DNA of 20,684 nt from JAGZHZ01 sp963929865 (GCA_963929865.1 CAWVKK010000036.1:1-20684); one strand, 5' to 3'. Positions 6,351 through 14,617 are shown, counted from the first letter of the stretch. The notes: generated by a model from the letters alone, not told the origin. Made by a program: numbers and translations.

Positions 6351-7750
6351 TGAAAACGAGAAAAGGATATCCGGTATATCCGCTGACAGTGGCACAGAAG
6401 TTTCACTTTTTCTATCAGAACTTTTGCCCGAAGAAGGAAGTGCTCAATATCGGCACGACGCTGACGATTGAGACGGATCTGGACTGGGATGTCCTGAAGA
6501 AATCGATCTATGAGGCATACAGCCGCTGCGAGTCGATGCGCGTGCGCTTTGCCGCAGACAAAGAGGGAAACTGGTACCAGTACGTTGTGGACAAGGAGGA
6601 GAGAGACATCGAGTTTGCCGATTTTTCCGGCAAAACGATGGAAGAGGCGGACGCCGTGATGCAGGCGTGGACGGAGGTGCCGTTTGAGCGCGCAGATTCT
6701 CCGATGAACCGGATCGTGATGATCAAGATGCCGGACGGATACAACGGACTGTATCTTCTGGTGGACCATATGACGATGGACGCGCAGTCTTTGATCTGCT
6801 TCTTCAAAGATATCATTGAGATCTACTGCAACGCGATGTATGAGGGCGTTCCTTACCCGAAGCCGATGGCTTCCTATATCGAGCAGATCAAACGGGATCT
6901 GGCGTATGAGGCGGACAGCCCGGCAAAAAAACGGGACGAAGAATTTTTCCACAGAATCATCGAGTCCTCCGAGCCGATCTACAACGGACTTGAGGGCAGA
7001 AAGACGCTGGAGGAGGAGAGAGCAAGAAGAGGAAACCCGAATCTGCGCGCGGCGATGAACGTCTCCGATTCCGTGGACTCTGCGCTCGATATTTTCCACC
7101 TCGAGGGAGAGCCGACGAAACGGCTGATGGATTTCTGCGAGGAAAAGCACATTTCCTTAGTCTGCCTGCTGATCATGGGAATCCGCACGTATTTCCAGAA
7201 GATGAACGGATATGACGACGTCTCCATCAACACGGCGATCGCCAGAAGAGCGACGTTAAAAGAGAAGAAATCAGGCGGCACGAGAATTCACTCCTTCCCG
7301 TTCCGCACGATCATACCGGAGACGAAGACCTTTATGGAGGGAATCTACGAGATCAGAGACCTGCAGAATGAATATTTCCGCCACGCAAACTATGACCCGG
7401 TTGCGTACTTCGCATACCGCAGCAAATGCTATCCGACTGCCCCGGGACTGACGTACGAGCCGATGTCTCTGACCTACCAGCCGCTGACGCTCAAAGAAAA
7501 AGGGCTTGACCAGCTGGGAGATATCCGCTACAAGTCGAAATGGTATCCAAACGGCGCGACGACCCAGGCGATGTACCTGACGGTTATGCACCGCCCGGAG
7601 GACAACGGACTGGATTTTAACTTTGAACACCAGATCAAGGCTGTTTCGAGAGAAGAGCTGGAATATTTCTACTATTATCTGTGCCGGATTATGTTTAAGG
7701 GAATCGAAAATCCGGATCTGCTGATCGGCGATATCATTAAATTGATCTAA
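6347..7750 (+). CDS. Stand-alone condensation-domain (CoA/ACP-dependent acyltransferase superfamily) protein
   Basis: This 467-residue protein matches the two-lobed condensation / PapA / WS-DGAT superfamily: an opening YPLTVAQKFHFFYQNF, and the active-site motif LLVDHMTMDAQSL (H141, D145), a variant of HHxxxDG in which the first His is Asp and the final Gly is Ala. The second His and the Asp, the conserved pair, are present. Such enzymes join an acyl group carried on an ACP or CoA to an amine or alcohol. No fused adenylation or carrier domain is present; both are separate genes immediately downstream. The start overlaps the previous stop in ATGATGA; the second ATG (6350) is an alternative. 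Acceptor and product are unknown. An NRPS-like amide former or an ester-forming acyltransferase are both possible. Confidence 0.82.
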   Translation: MMKTRKGYPVYPLTVAQKFHFFYQNFCPKKEVLNIGTTLTIETDLDWDVLKKSIYEAYSRCESMRVRFAADKEGNWYQYVVDKEERDIEFADFSGKTMEEADAVMQAWTEVPFERADSPMNRIVMIKMPDGYNGLYLLVDHMTMDAQSLICFFKDIIEIYCNAMYEGVPYPKPMASYIEQIKRDLAYEADSPAKKRDEEFFHRIIESSEPIYNGLEGRKTLEEERARRGNPNLRAAMNVSDSVDSALDIFHLEGEPTKRLMDFCEEKHISLVCLLIMGIRTYFQKMNGYDDVSINTAIARRATLKEKKSGGTRIHSFPFRTIIPETKTFMEGIYEIRDLQNEYFRHANYDPVAYFAYRSKCYPTAPGLTYEPMSLTYQPLTLKEKGLDQLGDIRYKSKWYPNGATTQAMYLTVMHRPEDNGLDFNFEHQIKAVSREELEYFYYYLCRIMFKGIENPDLLIGDIIKLI

Positions 7751-7831
7751 GAGCGGCGCGGGAGAGAAGAGAGACCATGCGCAGGCATGAGACAGGACAA
7801 AAAGCCAGGGAATGAAAGAGAGGATATCGGT

Positions 7832-8059
7832 ATGTTTGAAAAATTAGTAAAAATTATCTGCGAGTATGTGGAAGTGGAGCCGGAGAATATTCATCCGGAG
7901 TCGAGATTCATGGAAGATTTAGGGTTTACCTCCTTTGACTTTATGAGCATGTTAGGGGAGCTGGAGGATGAGTTTCAGATAGAGATCGACCAGCAGGAGG
8001 CTGCAAATATCCGCACAGTCGGGGAAGCGGCAGACTATCTGAAGAAACTGTCGGCATGA
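7832..8059 (+). CDS. Acyl carrier protein
   Basis: A 75-residue acidic helical protein with the carrier motif EDLGFTSFDFM, whose Ser34 is the expected phosphopantetheine site (TSF in place of the usual DSL). It is the length of a free-standing ACP/PCP. The start at 7832 is chosen because AGAGG lies about 8 bases upstream and the protein then begins like other ACPs (MFEKLVKII); an in-frame ATG at 7787 adds 15 charged residues without a site. It sits between the condensation-type enzyme and the AMP ligase, so it most likely carries the acyl group activated by the ligase. No phosphopantetheinyl transferase is in the window, so modification must rely on a gene elsewhere. Confidence 0.9.
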   Translation: MFEKLVKIICEYVEVEPENIHPESRFMEDLGFTSFDFMSMLGELEDEFQIEIDQQEAANIRTVGEAADYLKKLSA

Positions 8060-8079
8060 GAGAAGAAGAGGTGAAAAAT

Positions 8080-9588
8080 ATGGTGTGCAGTACAATCCGC
8101 GAAATTCTTGTACAGGCAGAAGAGAAATTTGGTCCCGAGGACGCCGTCCGCTATAAGGTAAGCCGGGATGAGATCGGGGCAAAGTCGTACAGCCAGCTCA
8201 AAAAAGACAGCGAGAGCTTCTCCTGTGTCCTGCAGGCTTTGGGAGAAATCGGAAAGCATGTGGCGGTCATCGGAATGACGTCGTATCCGTGGCTCGTATC
8301 GTATCTGGGAACGGTGGACAGCGCCAGCGTGGCGGTTCCGCTTGACGTCTCCCTCCCGGCGGAGGAGGTGTGCGAGCTGATCGACCGCGCGGACGTGGAG
8401 GTGCTTGTCCTCGACGAGGTCAGAAAGGATGTCGGACAGATCGCGAAGGAGCGCTGTCCAAAGCTGAAGTATCTCATCTCGATGCAGCAGCAGGAGCATG
8501 ACGATCATGCGTACTCGTTCTGGAAGCTGCTGGAGGAACACGAGGGAAGCTTTTTTGCCGCTCCGCAGCCGGATCAGCTTTGCACGATCATGTTTACCTC
8601 CGGAACGACCGGAAAGAGCAAGGGCGTGATGCTGACGCAGCGCAACCTTGCGGAGAACGCGACGTGCCTGGACATGAAAATCCCGTACAGGACCGTCATC
8701 TTGTCGGTTTTGCCGATCCACCACGCCTACTGCCTGAGCATGGATATCTTAAAGGGCATATCGCTTGGGTCGGTCATCTGCATCAATGATTCTCTGCTGC
8801 GCGTGGCAAAGAATATCAAGCTGTTTCAGCCGAACATGATTCTGATGGTTCCGCTGATGATCGAGACGCTCGCCAAAAAGCTGGAGGACGCGAAGGGGCT
8901 GCCGCCTCAGATCGTCAAAAAAGAGGTGTTTGGGGAGCAGTTCCACACCATCTGCAGCGGAGGAGCGTATTTAAATCCGGCGCTGATCGACCTGTTTGAG
9001 TCCTACGGAATCACGATTCTGCAAGGCTACGGCATGACAGAGTGTTCCCCGGTCATCAGCACGAGCGTGAGCTGGAACATCAAAAAAGAGGCGGTCGGAC
9101 AGCTGCTGCCGAACTGCGAGGCAAAGGTTGTCGACCACGAGCTGTGGGTGCGCGGCAGCAGTGTGATGATGGGATACTACAAGATGCCCAAGGAGACGGA
9201 GGAGACTTTAGAGGACGGATGGCTCAAGACCGGGGATCTGGGGTACGTAGACGACGAGAGATTTGTCCATCTGACTGGAAGAAAGAAAAACCTGATCATC
9301 ACGAAGAACGGGGAAAATGTCTCCCCGGAGGAACTCGAAAATAAAATCGGAGAGAACCGCCTTGTGCAGGAGATTCTGGTGCGCGAGAAAGAGGGCGTGA
9401 TCGAGGCGGAGATTTTCCCGGACTATGAGTACGCCAAAAAGCAGGAAATCGCAGACGTCCGCGCGGCGCTCCAGCAGATCATCGACGAGTACAACAAGGG
9501 AGCTGCGCCGTACAAAAAGGTATACCGCCTGAGCGTGCGCGAGACAGAATTTGAAAAGACGCCGTCGAAAAAGATTAAGAGATATTAA
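8080..9588 (+). CDS. AMP-forming acyl ligase (adenylate-forming enzyme, ACP/CoA ligase)
   Basis: This 502-residue ANL-superfamily enzyme has all core motifs: P-loop MFTSGTTGKSKGVML (about 171-185), GYGMTECSP (316-324), LKTGDLGYVDD (382-392), hinge GRKKNLIITKNGENVSPEE (400-418), and the C-terminal catalytic lysine region KTPSKKIKRY. It adenylates a carboxylate and passes it to a thiol. The overall look is closer to long-chain acyl-CoA/ACP synthetases than to amino-acid adenylation domains, so a fatty or aryl acid is the likelier substrate; this is inferred. ATG at 8080 has GAGGTG 6 bases upstream; an upstream in-frame ATG at 8056 overlaps the ACP stop by 4 bases and would add 8 residues. It is the last gene of the operon, followed by a terminator. 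Confidence 0.9.
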   Translation: MVCSTIREILVQAEEKFGPEDAVRYKVSRDEIGAKSYSQLKKDSESFSCVLQALGEIGKHVAVIGMTSYPWLVSYLGTVDSASVAVPLDVSLPAEEVCELIDRADVEVLVLDEVRKDVGQIAKERCPKLKYLISMQQQEHDDHAYSFWKLLEEHEGSFFAAPQPDQLCTIMFTSGTTGKSKGVMLTQRNLAENATCLDMKIPYRTVILSVLPIHHAYCLSMDILKGISLGSVICINDSLLRVAKNIKLFQPNMILMVPLMIETLAKKLEDAKGLPPQIVKKEVFGEQFHTICSGGAYLNPALIDLFESYGITILQGYGMTECSPVISTSVSWNIKKEAVGQLLPNCEAKVVDHELWVRGSSVMMGYYKMPKETEETLEDGWLKTGDLGYVDDERFVHLTGRKKNLIITKNGENVSPEELENKIGENRLVQEILVREKEGVIEAEIFPDYEYAKKQEIADVRAALQQIIDEYNKGAAPYKKVYRLSVRETEFEKTPSKKIKRY

Positions 9589-9599
9589 TAATAGAGAGA

Positions 9600-9638
9600 G
9601 AAGAGCGAAAGCAGACAGACTTTGGCTCTTCTTTTTTT
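9600..9638 (+). terminator. Intrinsic terminator after the acyl-ligase operon
   Basis: GAAGAGC-GAAAG pairs with CTTTG-GCTCTTC around an 8-base loop and is followed by a run of seven T. It lies 12 bases past the acyl-ligase stop, ending the five-gene operon. Confidence 0.8.
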
Positions 9639-9671
9639 GAACGTTTTTGTTTTGAATTTTTTCGGCAGAGC

Positions 9672-9700
9672 TTGAAGAGCGCCCGCAAATCCTCTATACT
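9672..9700 (+). promoter_or_regulatory. Predicted promoter of the MerR-methyltransferase gene
   Basis: TTGAAG (9672-9677), 17 bases, TATACT (9695-9700). It lies 86 bases before the chosen start codon. A longer in-frame start at 9672 coincides with this -35 and would not be transcribed, which supports the shorter protein. Confidence 0.55.
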
Positions 9701-9785
9701 GAATGCGATGCCAGACAGCAAGCCGGAGCCGGCGCAGGAGGAAAATCAGGCGCGGACGGCTTTCACAGATAAGAGGGGGAGAGAG

Positions 9786-10985
9786 ATGAAGCTTTCAGGA
9801 TATTATTCCTCCGGGGAATTTGCGCGCATGGCAAACGTCTCCGTCAGGACGATCCGCTTTTACGACAAACAGAATATTTTAAAGCCATCCTACGTAAAGG
9901 AGTCGGGAGCGCGCTTTTACACCGACGCCGACTTTGCAAGGCTTCAGCAGATTCTGCTGCTGAAATATCTGGGCTTCTCCCTCGACGACATCCGGGAGAT
10001 GACGATCGGCGACGCCGACTACCACTACATGCTCAACTCGCTGAAAGCGCAGCTGAAGCTGGTGCAGGACAAAATAGAGCAGATGCAGCTGGTTGAGAAG
10101 GCGATCGTGGAGACGGCGAGAGAGATCGAAAAAAAGCACGAGCTTGACGGGAGCCGGATGCTGCACCTGATTCATCTGACAAACATGGAGAAGAGTCTGA
10201 AGACGCAGTACCAGGACGCGACGAACCTCTCTGCGAGGATCCATCTGCACAGCCTGTACTCCGCCAACAAGGAGGGATGGTTTCCCTGGATTTTCAGGGA
10301 GTGCCGCCTAAGAGAGGGGCAGAGGGTTCTGGAGCTGGGGTGCGGAGACGGGGCGCTGTGGAGGGAGAACTTCCAGAAGATTCCGCGTCAGATCGAGATT
10401 GTGCTCTCTGATGTGTCGAAGGGGATGGTGCGGGACGCCAGGAGAGCGCTCGGGGGAGACGATCCGAGATTTTCGTTTGAGACGTTTGACTGCCGCAGCA
10501 TCCCACATGAGGACAGAAGCTTTGACCTGGTGATCGCCGGTCACCTGCTGTTCTACTGCGAGGACATCGGCAGGGTGTGCCGGGAGGCGCGCAGAGTGTT
10601 AAAGGACGGCGGAATTTTTCTGTGCAGCACGTACGGGGCGCGCCACATGCAGGAGATCAGCCGCCTTGTGCAGGAATTTGACAGCCGCATTCTGCTCTCG
10701 GCTCAGAAGCTGTATGAGCGCTTCGGGCTGGAAAACGGAGAGGAGACGCTGCGCCCCTTTTTTGAGGAGGTACAGGAAAAGCGGTACGACGACTATCTGC
10801 TGATCGACAGCCCGCAGCCGCTGATGGACTATATCCTGTCGTGCCATGGAAATCAGAACCGGTATCTGCTCGAGCGGTACAAGGAATTTCGCTCTTATGT
10901 GGAGAAGAAGACAAAGAAGGGATTTCTCGTCACAAAGGACGCCGGAATTTTTCTGTGCAGAAAAAAGGACTTGAACATGACGTAA
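9786..10985 (+). CDS. MerR-type HTH regulator fused to a SAM-dependent methyltransferase
   Basis: This 399-residue fusion has a MerR DNA-binding head (about 5-75: YYSSGEFARMANVSVRTIRFYDKQNIL, ARFYTDADFARLQQI, GFSLDDIREM), a dimerisation coiled coil (about 80-120), and a class I methyltransferase domain from about 165 with motif I VLELGCGDG (181-189), an acidic loop IVLSDVSKGM and the DRSFDLVIAGHLLFYCED core. The head should bind a promoter dyad; the methyltransferase may act as a SAM-dependent sensor or modify a small molecule. The start at 9786 has a GAGGGGG site and gives the usual MerR N-terminus. It has its own promoter and is followed after 109 bases by rfbA. The rfb promoter has MerR-type geometry, making it a plausible target. 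The methyl acceptor is unknown. Confidence 0.85.
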   Translation: MKLSGYYSSGEFARMANVSVRTIRFYDKQNILKPSYVKESGARFYTDADFARLQQILLLKYLGFSLDDIREMTIGDADYHYMLNSLKAQLKLVQDKIEQMQLVEKAIVETAREIEKKHELDGSRMLHLIHLTNMEKSLKTQYQDATNLSARIHLHSLYSANKEGWFPWIFRECRLREGQRVLELGCGDGALWRENFQKIPRQIEIVLSDVSKGMVRDARRALGGDDPRFSFETFDCRSIPHEDRSFDLVIAGHLLFYCEDIGRVCREARRVLKDGGIFLCSTYGARHMQEISRLVQEFDSRILLSAQKLYERFGLENGEETLRPFFEEVQEKRYDDYLLIDSPQPLMDYILSCHGNQNRYLLERYKEFRSYVEKKTKKGFLVTKDAGIFLCRKKDLNMT

Positions 10986-11001
10986 CGTCATCTTTTATAA
11001 T
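10971..11001 (+). promoter_or_regulatory. rfb operon promoter with MerR-type 19-bp spacer and palindrome
   Basis: TTGAAC (10971-10976) and a consensus TATAAT (10996-11001) are 19 bases apart, too long for efficient unaided transcription. The spacer begins with a perfect 15-bp palindrome, ATGACGT-A-ACGTCAT (10977-10991). MerR-family activators bind such dyads in 19-20-bp spacers and twist the DNA to bring the elements into phase. The -35 and half of the dyad lie within the last codons of the MerR-methyltransferase gene. Confidence 0.6.
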
Positions 11002-11094
11002 GCAGGTATAACAGCAGACTGTATAACACAACGCAGACGCAAATACGGCTCTGCGATTTCGAAAAAGCACAGAGAGAAAAGGAGAAACAAACGT

Positions 11095-12006
11095 ATGAAG
11101 GGAATTATTTTAGCGGGCGGGTCGGGCACGCGGCTGTATCCGCTTACGATGGTGACATCCAAGCAGCTGCTCCCCGTCTACGACAAGCCGATGATTTATT
11201 ATCCGATGTCTGTCCTGATGAATGCGGGCATCCGCGATATCCTGATCATCTCGACGCCCCAGGATACGCCGCGGTTTAAAGAGCTGCTGGGGAACGGGCA
11301 CCAGTTTGGAGTCGAGCTTTCCTACGCCGTCCAGCCAAGTCCCGACGGTCTTGCCCAGGCGTTTCTGATCGGCGAGGAGTTTATCGGAACCGATACGGTG
11401 GCGATGGTGCTCGGGGACAATATTTTTGCCGGGCACGGGCTGAAAAAGCGGTTAAAGGCGGCTGTCACCAATGCGCAGAGCGGACAGGGCGCCACGGTGT
11501 TCGGGTACTATGTCGATGACCCGGAGCGCTTTGGGATTGTGGAGTTCAACCAGGAGGGAAAGGCCGTCTCGATCGAGGAGAAGCCGAAGCGCCCAAAGAG
11601 CAATTACTGCGTGACCGGTCTGTATTTTTACGACAACCGCGTCGTATCGTACGCAAAGAGCCTAAAGCCGAGCGCGAGAGGGGAGCTGGAGATCACGGAT
11701 CTAAACCGGATTTACCTCGAAAACGGAGAGCTGAACGTGGAGCTGCTGGGACAGGGATTTACGTGGCTTGATACGGGAACGCACGAGAGCCTGGTGGACG
11801 CGACGAACTTTGTCAAGACGATGGAGACGCACCAGCACCGCAAGATCGCGTGCCTTGAGGAGATCGCCTATTTAAACGGGTGGATCACGAAGGAGCAGGT
11901 TCTTAAGGTGTACGAGGTGATGAAGAAAAACCAGTACGGACAGTACCTAAAAGACGTTCTCGACGGAAAATATCTCGATATCCTGCATGATGGATGCAGA
12001 AACTAA
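11095..12006 (+). CDS. rfbA: Glucose-1-phosphate thymidylyltransferase
   Basis: A 303-residue enzyme making dTDP-glucose from glucose-1-phosphate and dTTP, the first step to dTDP-L-rhamnose. It opens MKGIILAGGSGTRLYPLT, the nucleotidyltransferase signature, with SKQLLPVYDKPMIYYP, the metal-binding VLGDNIF near 110, FGIVEF, and EEKPKRPKSNYCVTGLYFYD; the length is that of the short RmlA type. AAAGGAG is 10 bases upstream. It leads the rfbA-rfbB-rfbD-rfbC operon behind the 19-bp-spacer promoter. Confidence 0.97.
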   Translation: MKGIILAGGSGTRLYPLTMVTSKQLLPVYDKPMIYYPMSVLMNAGIRDILIISTPQDTPRFKELLGNGHQFGVELSYAVQPSPDGLAQAFLIGEEFIGTDTVAMVLGDNIFAGHGLKKRLKAAVTNAQSGQGATVFGYYVDDPERFGIVEFNQEGKAVSIEEKPKRPKSNYCVTGLYFYDNRVVSYAKSLKPSARGELEITDLNRIYLENGELNVELLGQGFTWLDTGTHESLVDATNFVKTMETHQHRKIACLEEIAYLNGWITKEQVLKVYEVMKKNQYGQYLKDVLDGKYLDILHDGCRN

Positions 12007-12008
12007 AG

Positions 12009-12113
12009 ATGGCGGACATGGAAAAAGCGCCGCAGGCGCTCAAAAAAAGCCAGAAAGGAAAAAACATAGAAAGGAGAAGCTGCCCAAGCTTTGCGCAGCA
12101 CATTAGAGAATGA
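12009..12113 (+). CDS. Possible 34-codon leader ORF coupled to rfbB
   Basis: An ATG frame of 34 residues (MADMEKAPQALKKS..., basic overall) runs through the rfbA-rfbB gap and stops with TGA inside the ATGATG of rfbB, an overlap that would allow translation restart. No ribosome site precedes its start, and it resembles no family I know. It may be chance. It is noted because rfbB itself has only a weak ribosome site. A 6-bp GC stem with a GCA loop (12026-12040) lies inside it. Confidence 0.2.
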   Translation: MADMEKAPQALKKSQKGKNIERRSCPSFAQHIRE

Positions 12114-13132
12114 TGACTATCATTGTTACCGGCGGCGCCGGATTTATCGGAAGCAATTTTATTTTTCACATGCTGGAGGCACATCCGGATTACCGGATCA
12201 TATGTCTGGACTGTCTGACGTATGCCGGGAATCTATCGACCCTGGAGCCGGTTATGGACCGCCCGAATTTCCGGTTTGTGAAAGACAGCATCACGGACCG
12301 GGACGCTGTCTATCGGCTTTTCGAGGAGGAACACCCGGACATCGTCGTAAACTTTGCGGCGGAAAGCCATGTGGACCGCTCGATTAAGAACCCGGAGATC
12401 TTTCTGGACACGAATATCAAGGGGACAGCCGTCTTGATGGACGCGTGCCGGAAATATGGAATCAAGAGATACCACCAGGTCTCAACCGACGAGGTGTACG
12501 GCGATCTGCCGCTTGACAGACCGGATCTGTTTTTCACGGAGGAGACGCCGATCCACACAAGCAGTCCCTACAGCTCCTCAAAGGCGGCGGCGGATCTCCT
12601 CGTTCTGGCGTATCACCGCACGTACGGACTGCCTGTGACGATCAGCCGCTGCTCGAACAATTACGGACCGTACCATTTCCCGGAAAAGCTGATTCCGCTG
12701 ATGATCGTCAATGCCCTGCACGACAAGCCGCTGCCCGTCTACGGAAAAGGGGAAAACGTGCGCGACTGGCTGTATGTGGAGGACCACTGCAGGGCGATTG
12801 ACCTGATTCTGCACAGAGGGCGCGTCGGGGAAGTCTACAACATCGGCGGTCACAATGAGATGCGCAACATCGACATTGTAAAGATCATCTGCAGGGAGCT
12901 GGGAAAACCGGAGAGCCTGATCACGTATGTGGCGGACAGAAAGGGACACGATATGCGCTACGCGATCGACCCGACCAAGATTCACACAGAGCTGGGCTGG
13001 CTTCCGGAGACAAAATTTAAAGACGGAATCAAGAAGACGATCGAGTGGTATCTGACGCACAGGACATGGTGGGAGACGATCATCTCGGGAGAATATCAGA
13101 ATTACTATAAAAACATGTATGAAAATCGCTGA
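12110..13132 (+). CDS. rfbB: dTDP-glucose 4,6-dehydratase
   Basis: A 340-residue extended short-chain dehydrogenase that converts dTDP-glucose to the 4-keto-6-deoxy sugar, step two of rhamnose synthesis. The NAD-binding GGAGFIG is at 8-14, the catalytic triad is seen as Thr126-Asp127-Glu128 (VSTDEVYG) and Tyr154/Lys158 (SPYSSSK), and family motifs SRCSNNYGPYHFPEKLIP and GENVRDWLYVEDH are intact. The start is ATG at 12110, with a second ATG one codon later; only a weak AGAGA precedes it. It is 103 bases after rfbA in the same operon. Confidence 0.97.
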   Translation: MMTIIVTGGAGFIGSNFIFHMLEAHPDYRIICLDCLTYAGNLSTLEPVMDRPNFRFVKDSITDRDAVYRLFEEEHPDIVVNFAAESHVDRSIKNPEIFLDTNIKGTAVLMDACRKYGIKRYHQVSTDEVYGDLPLDRPDLFFTEETPIHTSSPYSSSKAAADLLVLAYHRTYGLPVTISRCSNNYGPYHFPEKLIPLMIVNALHDKPLPVYGKGENVRDWLYVEDHCRAIDLILHRGRVGEVYNIGGHNEMRNIDIVKIICRELGKPESLITYVADRKGHDMRYAIDPTKIHTELGWLPETKFKDGIKKTIEWYLTHRTWWETIISGEYQNYYKNMYENR

Positions 13133-13156
13133 GTGCGCGGGAAGGCAGGTAGAAAT

Positions 13157-14038
13157 ATGAAAATTTTGGTGACAGGCGTCAAGGGACAGCTTGGATACGA
13201 TGTGGTCAACGAACTGACAAAGCGCGGTCACGAGGCAGTCGGCGTGGACATCGAGGAGATGGATATCACGGACAGAGCTTCCGTGGAGCGGGTGCTGCGG
13301 GACGTTTTGCCCGACGGCGTGATCCACTGCGCGGCGTGGACGGCGGTCGACGCGGCGGAGGACTGCCCGGAGAAGGTGCATCTTGTCAACGCGGTGGGAA
13401 CGGAGAACATCGCGCGCATGTGCAGGGAGCTGGGCTGCAAGATGATGTATATCTCGACGGATTATGTCTTTGACGGACAGGGCACGCAGCCGTGGCAGCC
13501 GGACTGCAAGGAGTATCAGCCTCTGAATGTGTATGGAAGGACGAAGCTTGAGGGAGAGCTTGCCGTGGCGGAGAATGCGGAGCGGTTTTTTATCGTCCGG
13601 ATCGCCTGGGTGTTCGGCAAAAACGGGAAGAATTTCATCAAGACGATGCTGAACCTGGGGAAAAAGCTGGATGCGCTCAGGGTTGTCAGCGACCAGATCG
13701 GAACGCCTACGTATACGTTTGACCTGGCGAGACTGCTCGTCGACATGATAGAGACAGAAAAATACGGCTATTATCACGCGACGAACGAGGGCGGCTATAT
13801 CAGCTGGTACGACTTTACAAAAGAAATTTTCAGGCAGGCTGCGGAGATGGGGCATGAAGAGTACCGCGAGGAGCGCCTGAGAGTTTATCCGGTTACGACA
13901 GCGGAATACGGCGTCTCGAAGGCAAAGCGCCCGTTTAACAGCAGGCTCGACAAGAGCAAGCTGACCGAAAATGGATTTGCGCCGCTGCCGCCGTGGCAGG
14001 ACGCGCTGAGACGGTATCTGCAGGAAATTGAGTTTTAA
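13157..14038 (+). CDS. rfbD: dTDP-4-dehydrorhamnose reductase
   Basis: A 293-residue NAD(P)H-dependent reductase, the final step to dTDP-L-rhamnose. It shows MKILVTGVKGQLGYDV (nucleotide loop), the STDYVFDG segment (Thr101), and the catalytic YxxxK at Tyr126/Lys130 (NVYGRTK). The start at 13157 is chosen for an AGG-rich site and because the protein then begins at the first strand; a GTG at 13133 would add 8 residues directly abutting rfbB. It precedes rfbC, an order (A-B-D-C) with reductase before epimerase. Confidence 0.96.
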   Translation: MKILVTGVKGQLGYDVVNELTKRGHEAVGVDIEEMDITDRASVERVLRDVLPDGVIHCAAWTAVDAAEDCPEKVHLVNAVGTENIARMCRELGCKMMYISTDYVFDGQGTQPWQPDCKEYQPLNVYGRTKLEGELAVAENAERFFIVRIAWVFGKNGKNFIKTMLNLGKKLDALRVVSDQIGTPTYTFDLARLLVDMIETEKYGYYHATNEGGYISWYDFTKEIFRQAAEMGHEEYREERLRVYPVTTAEYGVSKAKRPFNSRLDKSKLTENGFAPLPPWQDALRRYLQEIEF

Positions 14039-14048
14039 GGAGTAAGAA

Positions 14049-14603
14049 ATGGGACAGATTAAAGTGACAAAGGCTCCGATTGAAGGGCTTTATATTATTG
14101 AACCGGCAGTCCATGGAGACCAGAGAGGATATTTCATGGAGACGTACAACAAAAAGGACATGGAGGAAGCCGGGCTGACCATGGAATTTGTTCAGGACAA
14201 CCAGTCCATGAGCACAAGAGGAGTTTTAAGAGGACTCCACTTTCAGAAGCAGTATCCGCAGGGAAAGCTGGTCCGGGTGATCAGAGGAAGAGTATTTGAC
14301 GTTGCCGTCGATCTGCGGAAGGCTTCCAAGACATACGGGCAGTGGTACGGCGTAGAGCTGTCGGAAGAAAACAAAAAGCAGTTTTACATCAGCGAAGGGT
14401 TTGCCCATGGATTTTTAGTACTCTCCGACGAGGCAGAATTCTGCTACAAGGTGACGGACTTCTATCACCCGGGAGATGAGGGAGGACTGGCATGGGACGA
14501 TCCGCAGATCGGAATCGACTGGCCGATCGAAGAGGATATGGAGCTGATCTTAAGCGAGAAAGATCAGCATTGGAAGGGCTTAGAGGAGACATTTCAGTTT
14601 TAA
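14049..14603 (+). CDS. rfbC: dTDP-4-dehydrorhamnose 3,5-epimerase
   Basis: A 184-residue cupin-fold epimerase acting between RfbB and RfbD. Hallmarks are HGDQRGYFMETY, VQDNQSMSTRGVLRGLHFQ with the catalytic His64, GKLVRVIRGRVFDVAVDLR, the EGFAHGFLVLSD loop and the YKVTDFY tyrosine motif. TAAGGAG is 6 bases before the ATG, 10 bases after the rfbD stop. It is the last gene of the operon, followed by a terminator. Confidence 0.97.
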   Translation: MGQIKVTKAPIEGLYIIEPAVHGDQRGYFMETYNKKDMEEAGLTMEFVQDNQSMSTRGVLRGLHFQKQYPQGKLVRVIRGRVFDVAVDLRKASKTYGQWYGVELSEENKKQFYISEGFAHGFLVLSDEAEFCYKVTDFYHPGDEGGLAWDDPQIGIDWPIEEDMELILSEKDQHWKGLEETFQF

Positions 14604-14617
14604 GAGACCAATAAAAG

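Noticed and set aside
10977..10995. Terminator of the MerR-methyltransferase gene
   Set aside because: As RNA it gives a stem of only 5 bp with a 5-base loop and a weak T-run, while the position between good -35 and -10 elements fits an operator better.
12026..12040. Intrinsic terminator between rfbA and rfbB
   Set aside because: The GC stem is followed by A, not T, on the plus strand. It could stop only antisense transcription, so it does not split the rfb operon.
12578..13855. Long minus-strand open frame (425 codons) opposite rfbB/rfbD
   Set aside because: It is antisense to two unmistakable rfb genes, rich in His, Arg and Val as expected for a shadow frame, and has no ribosome site.
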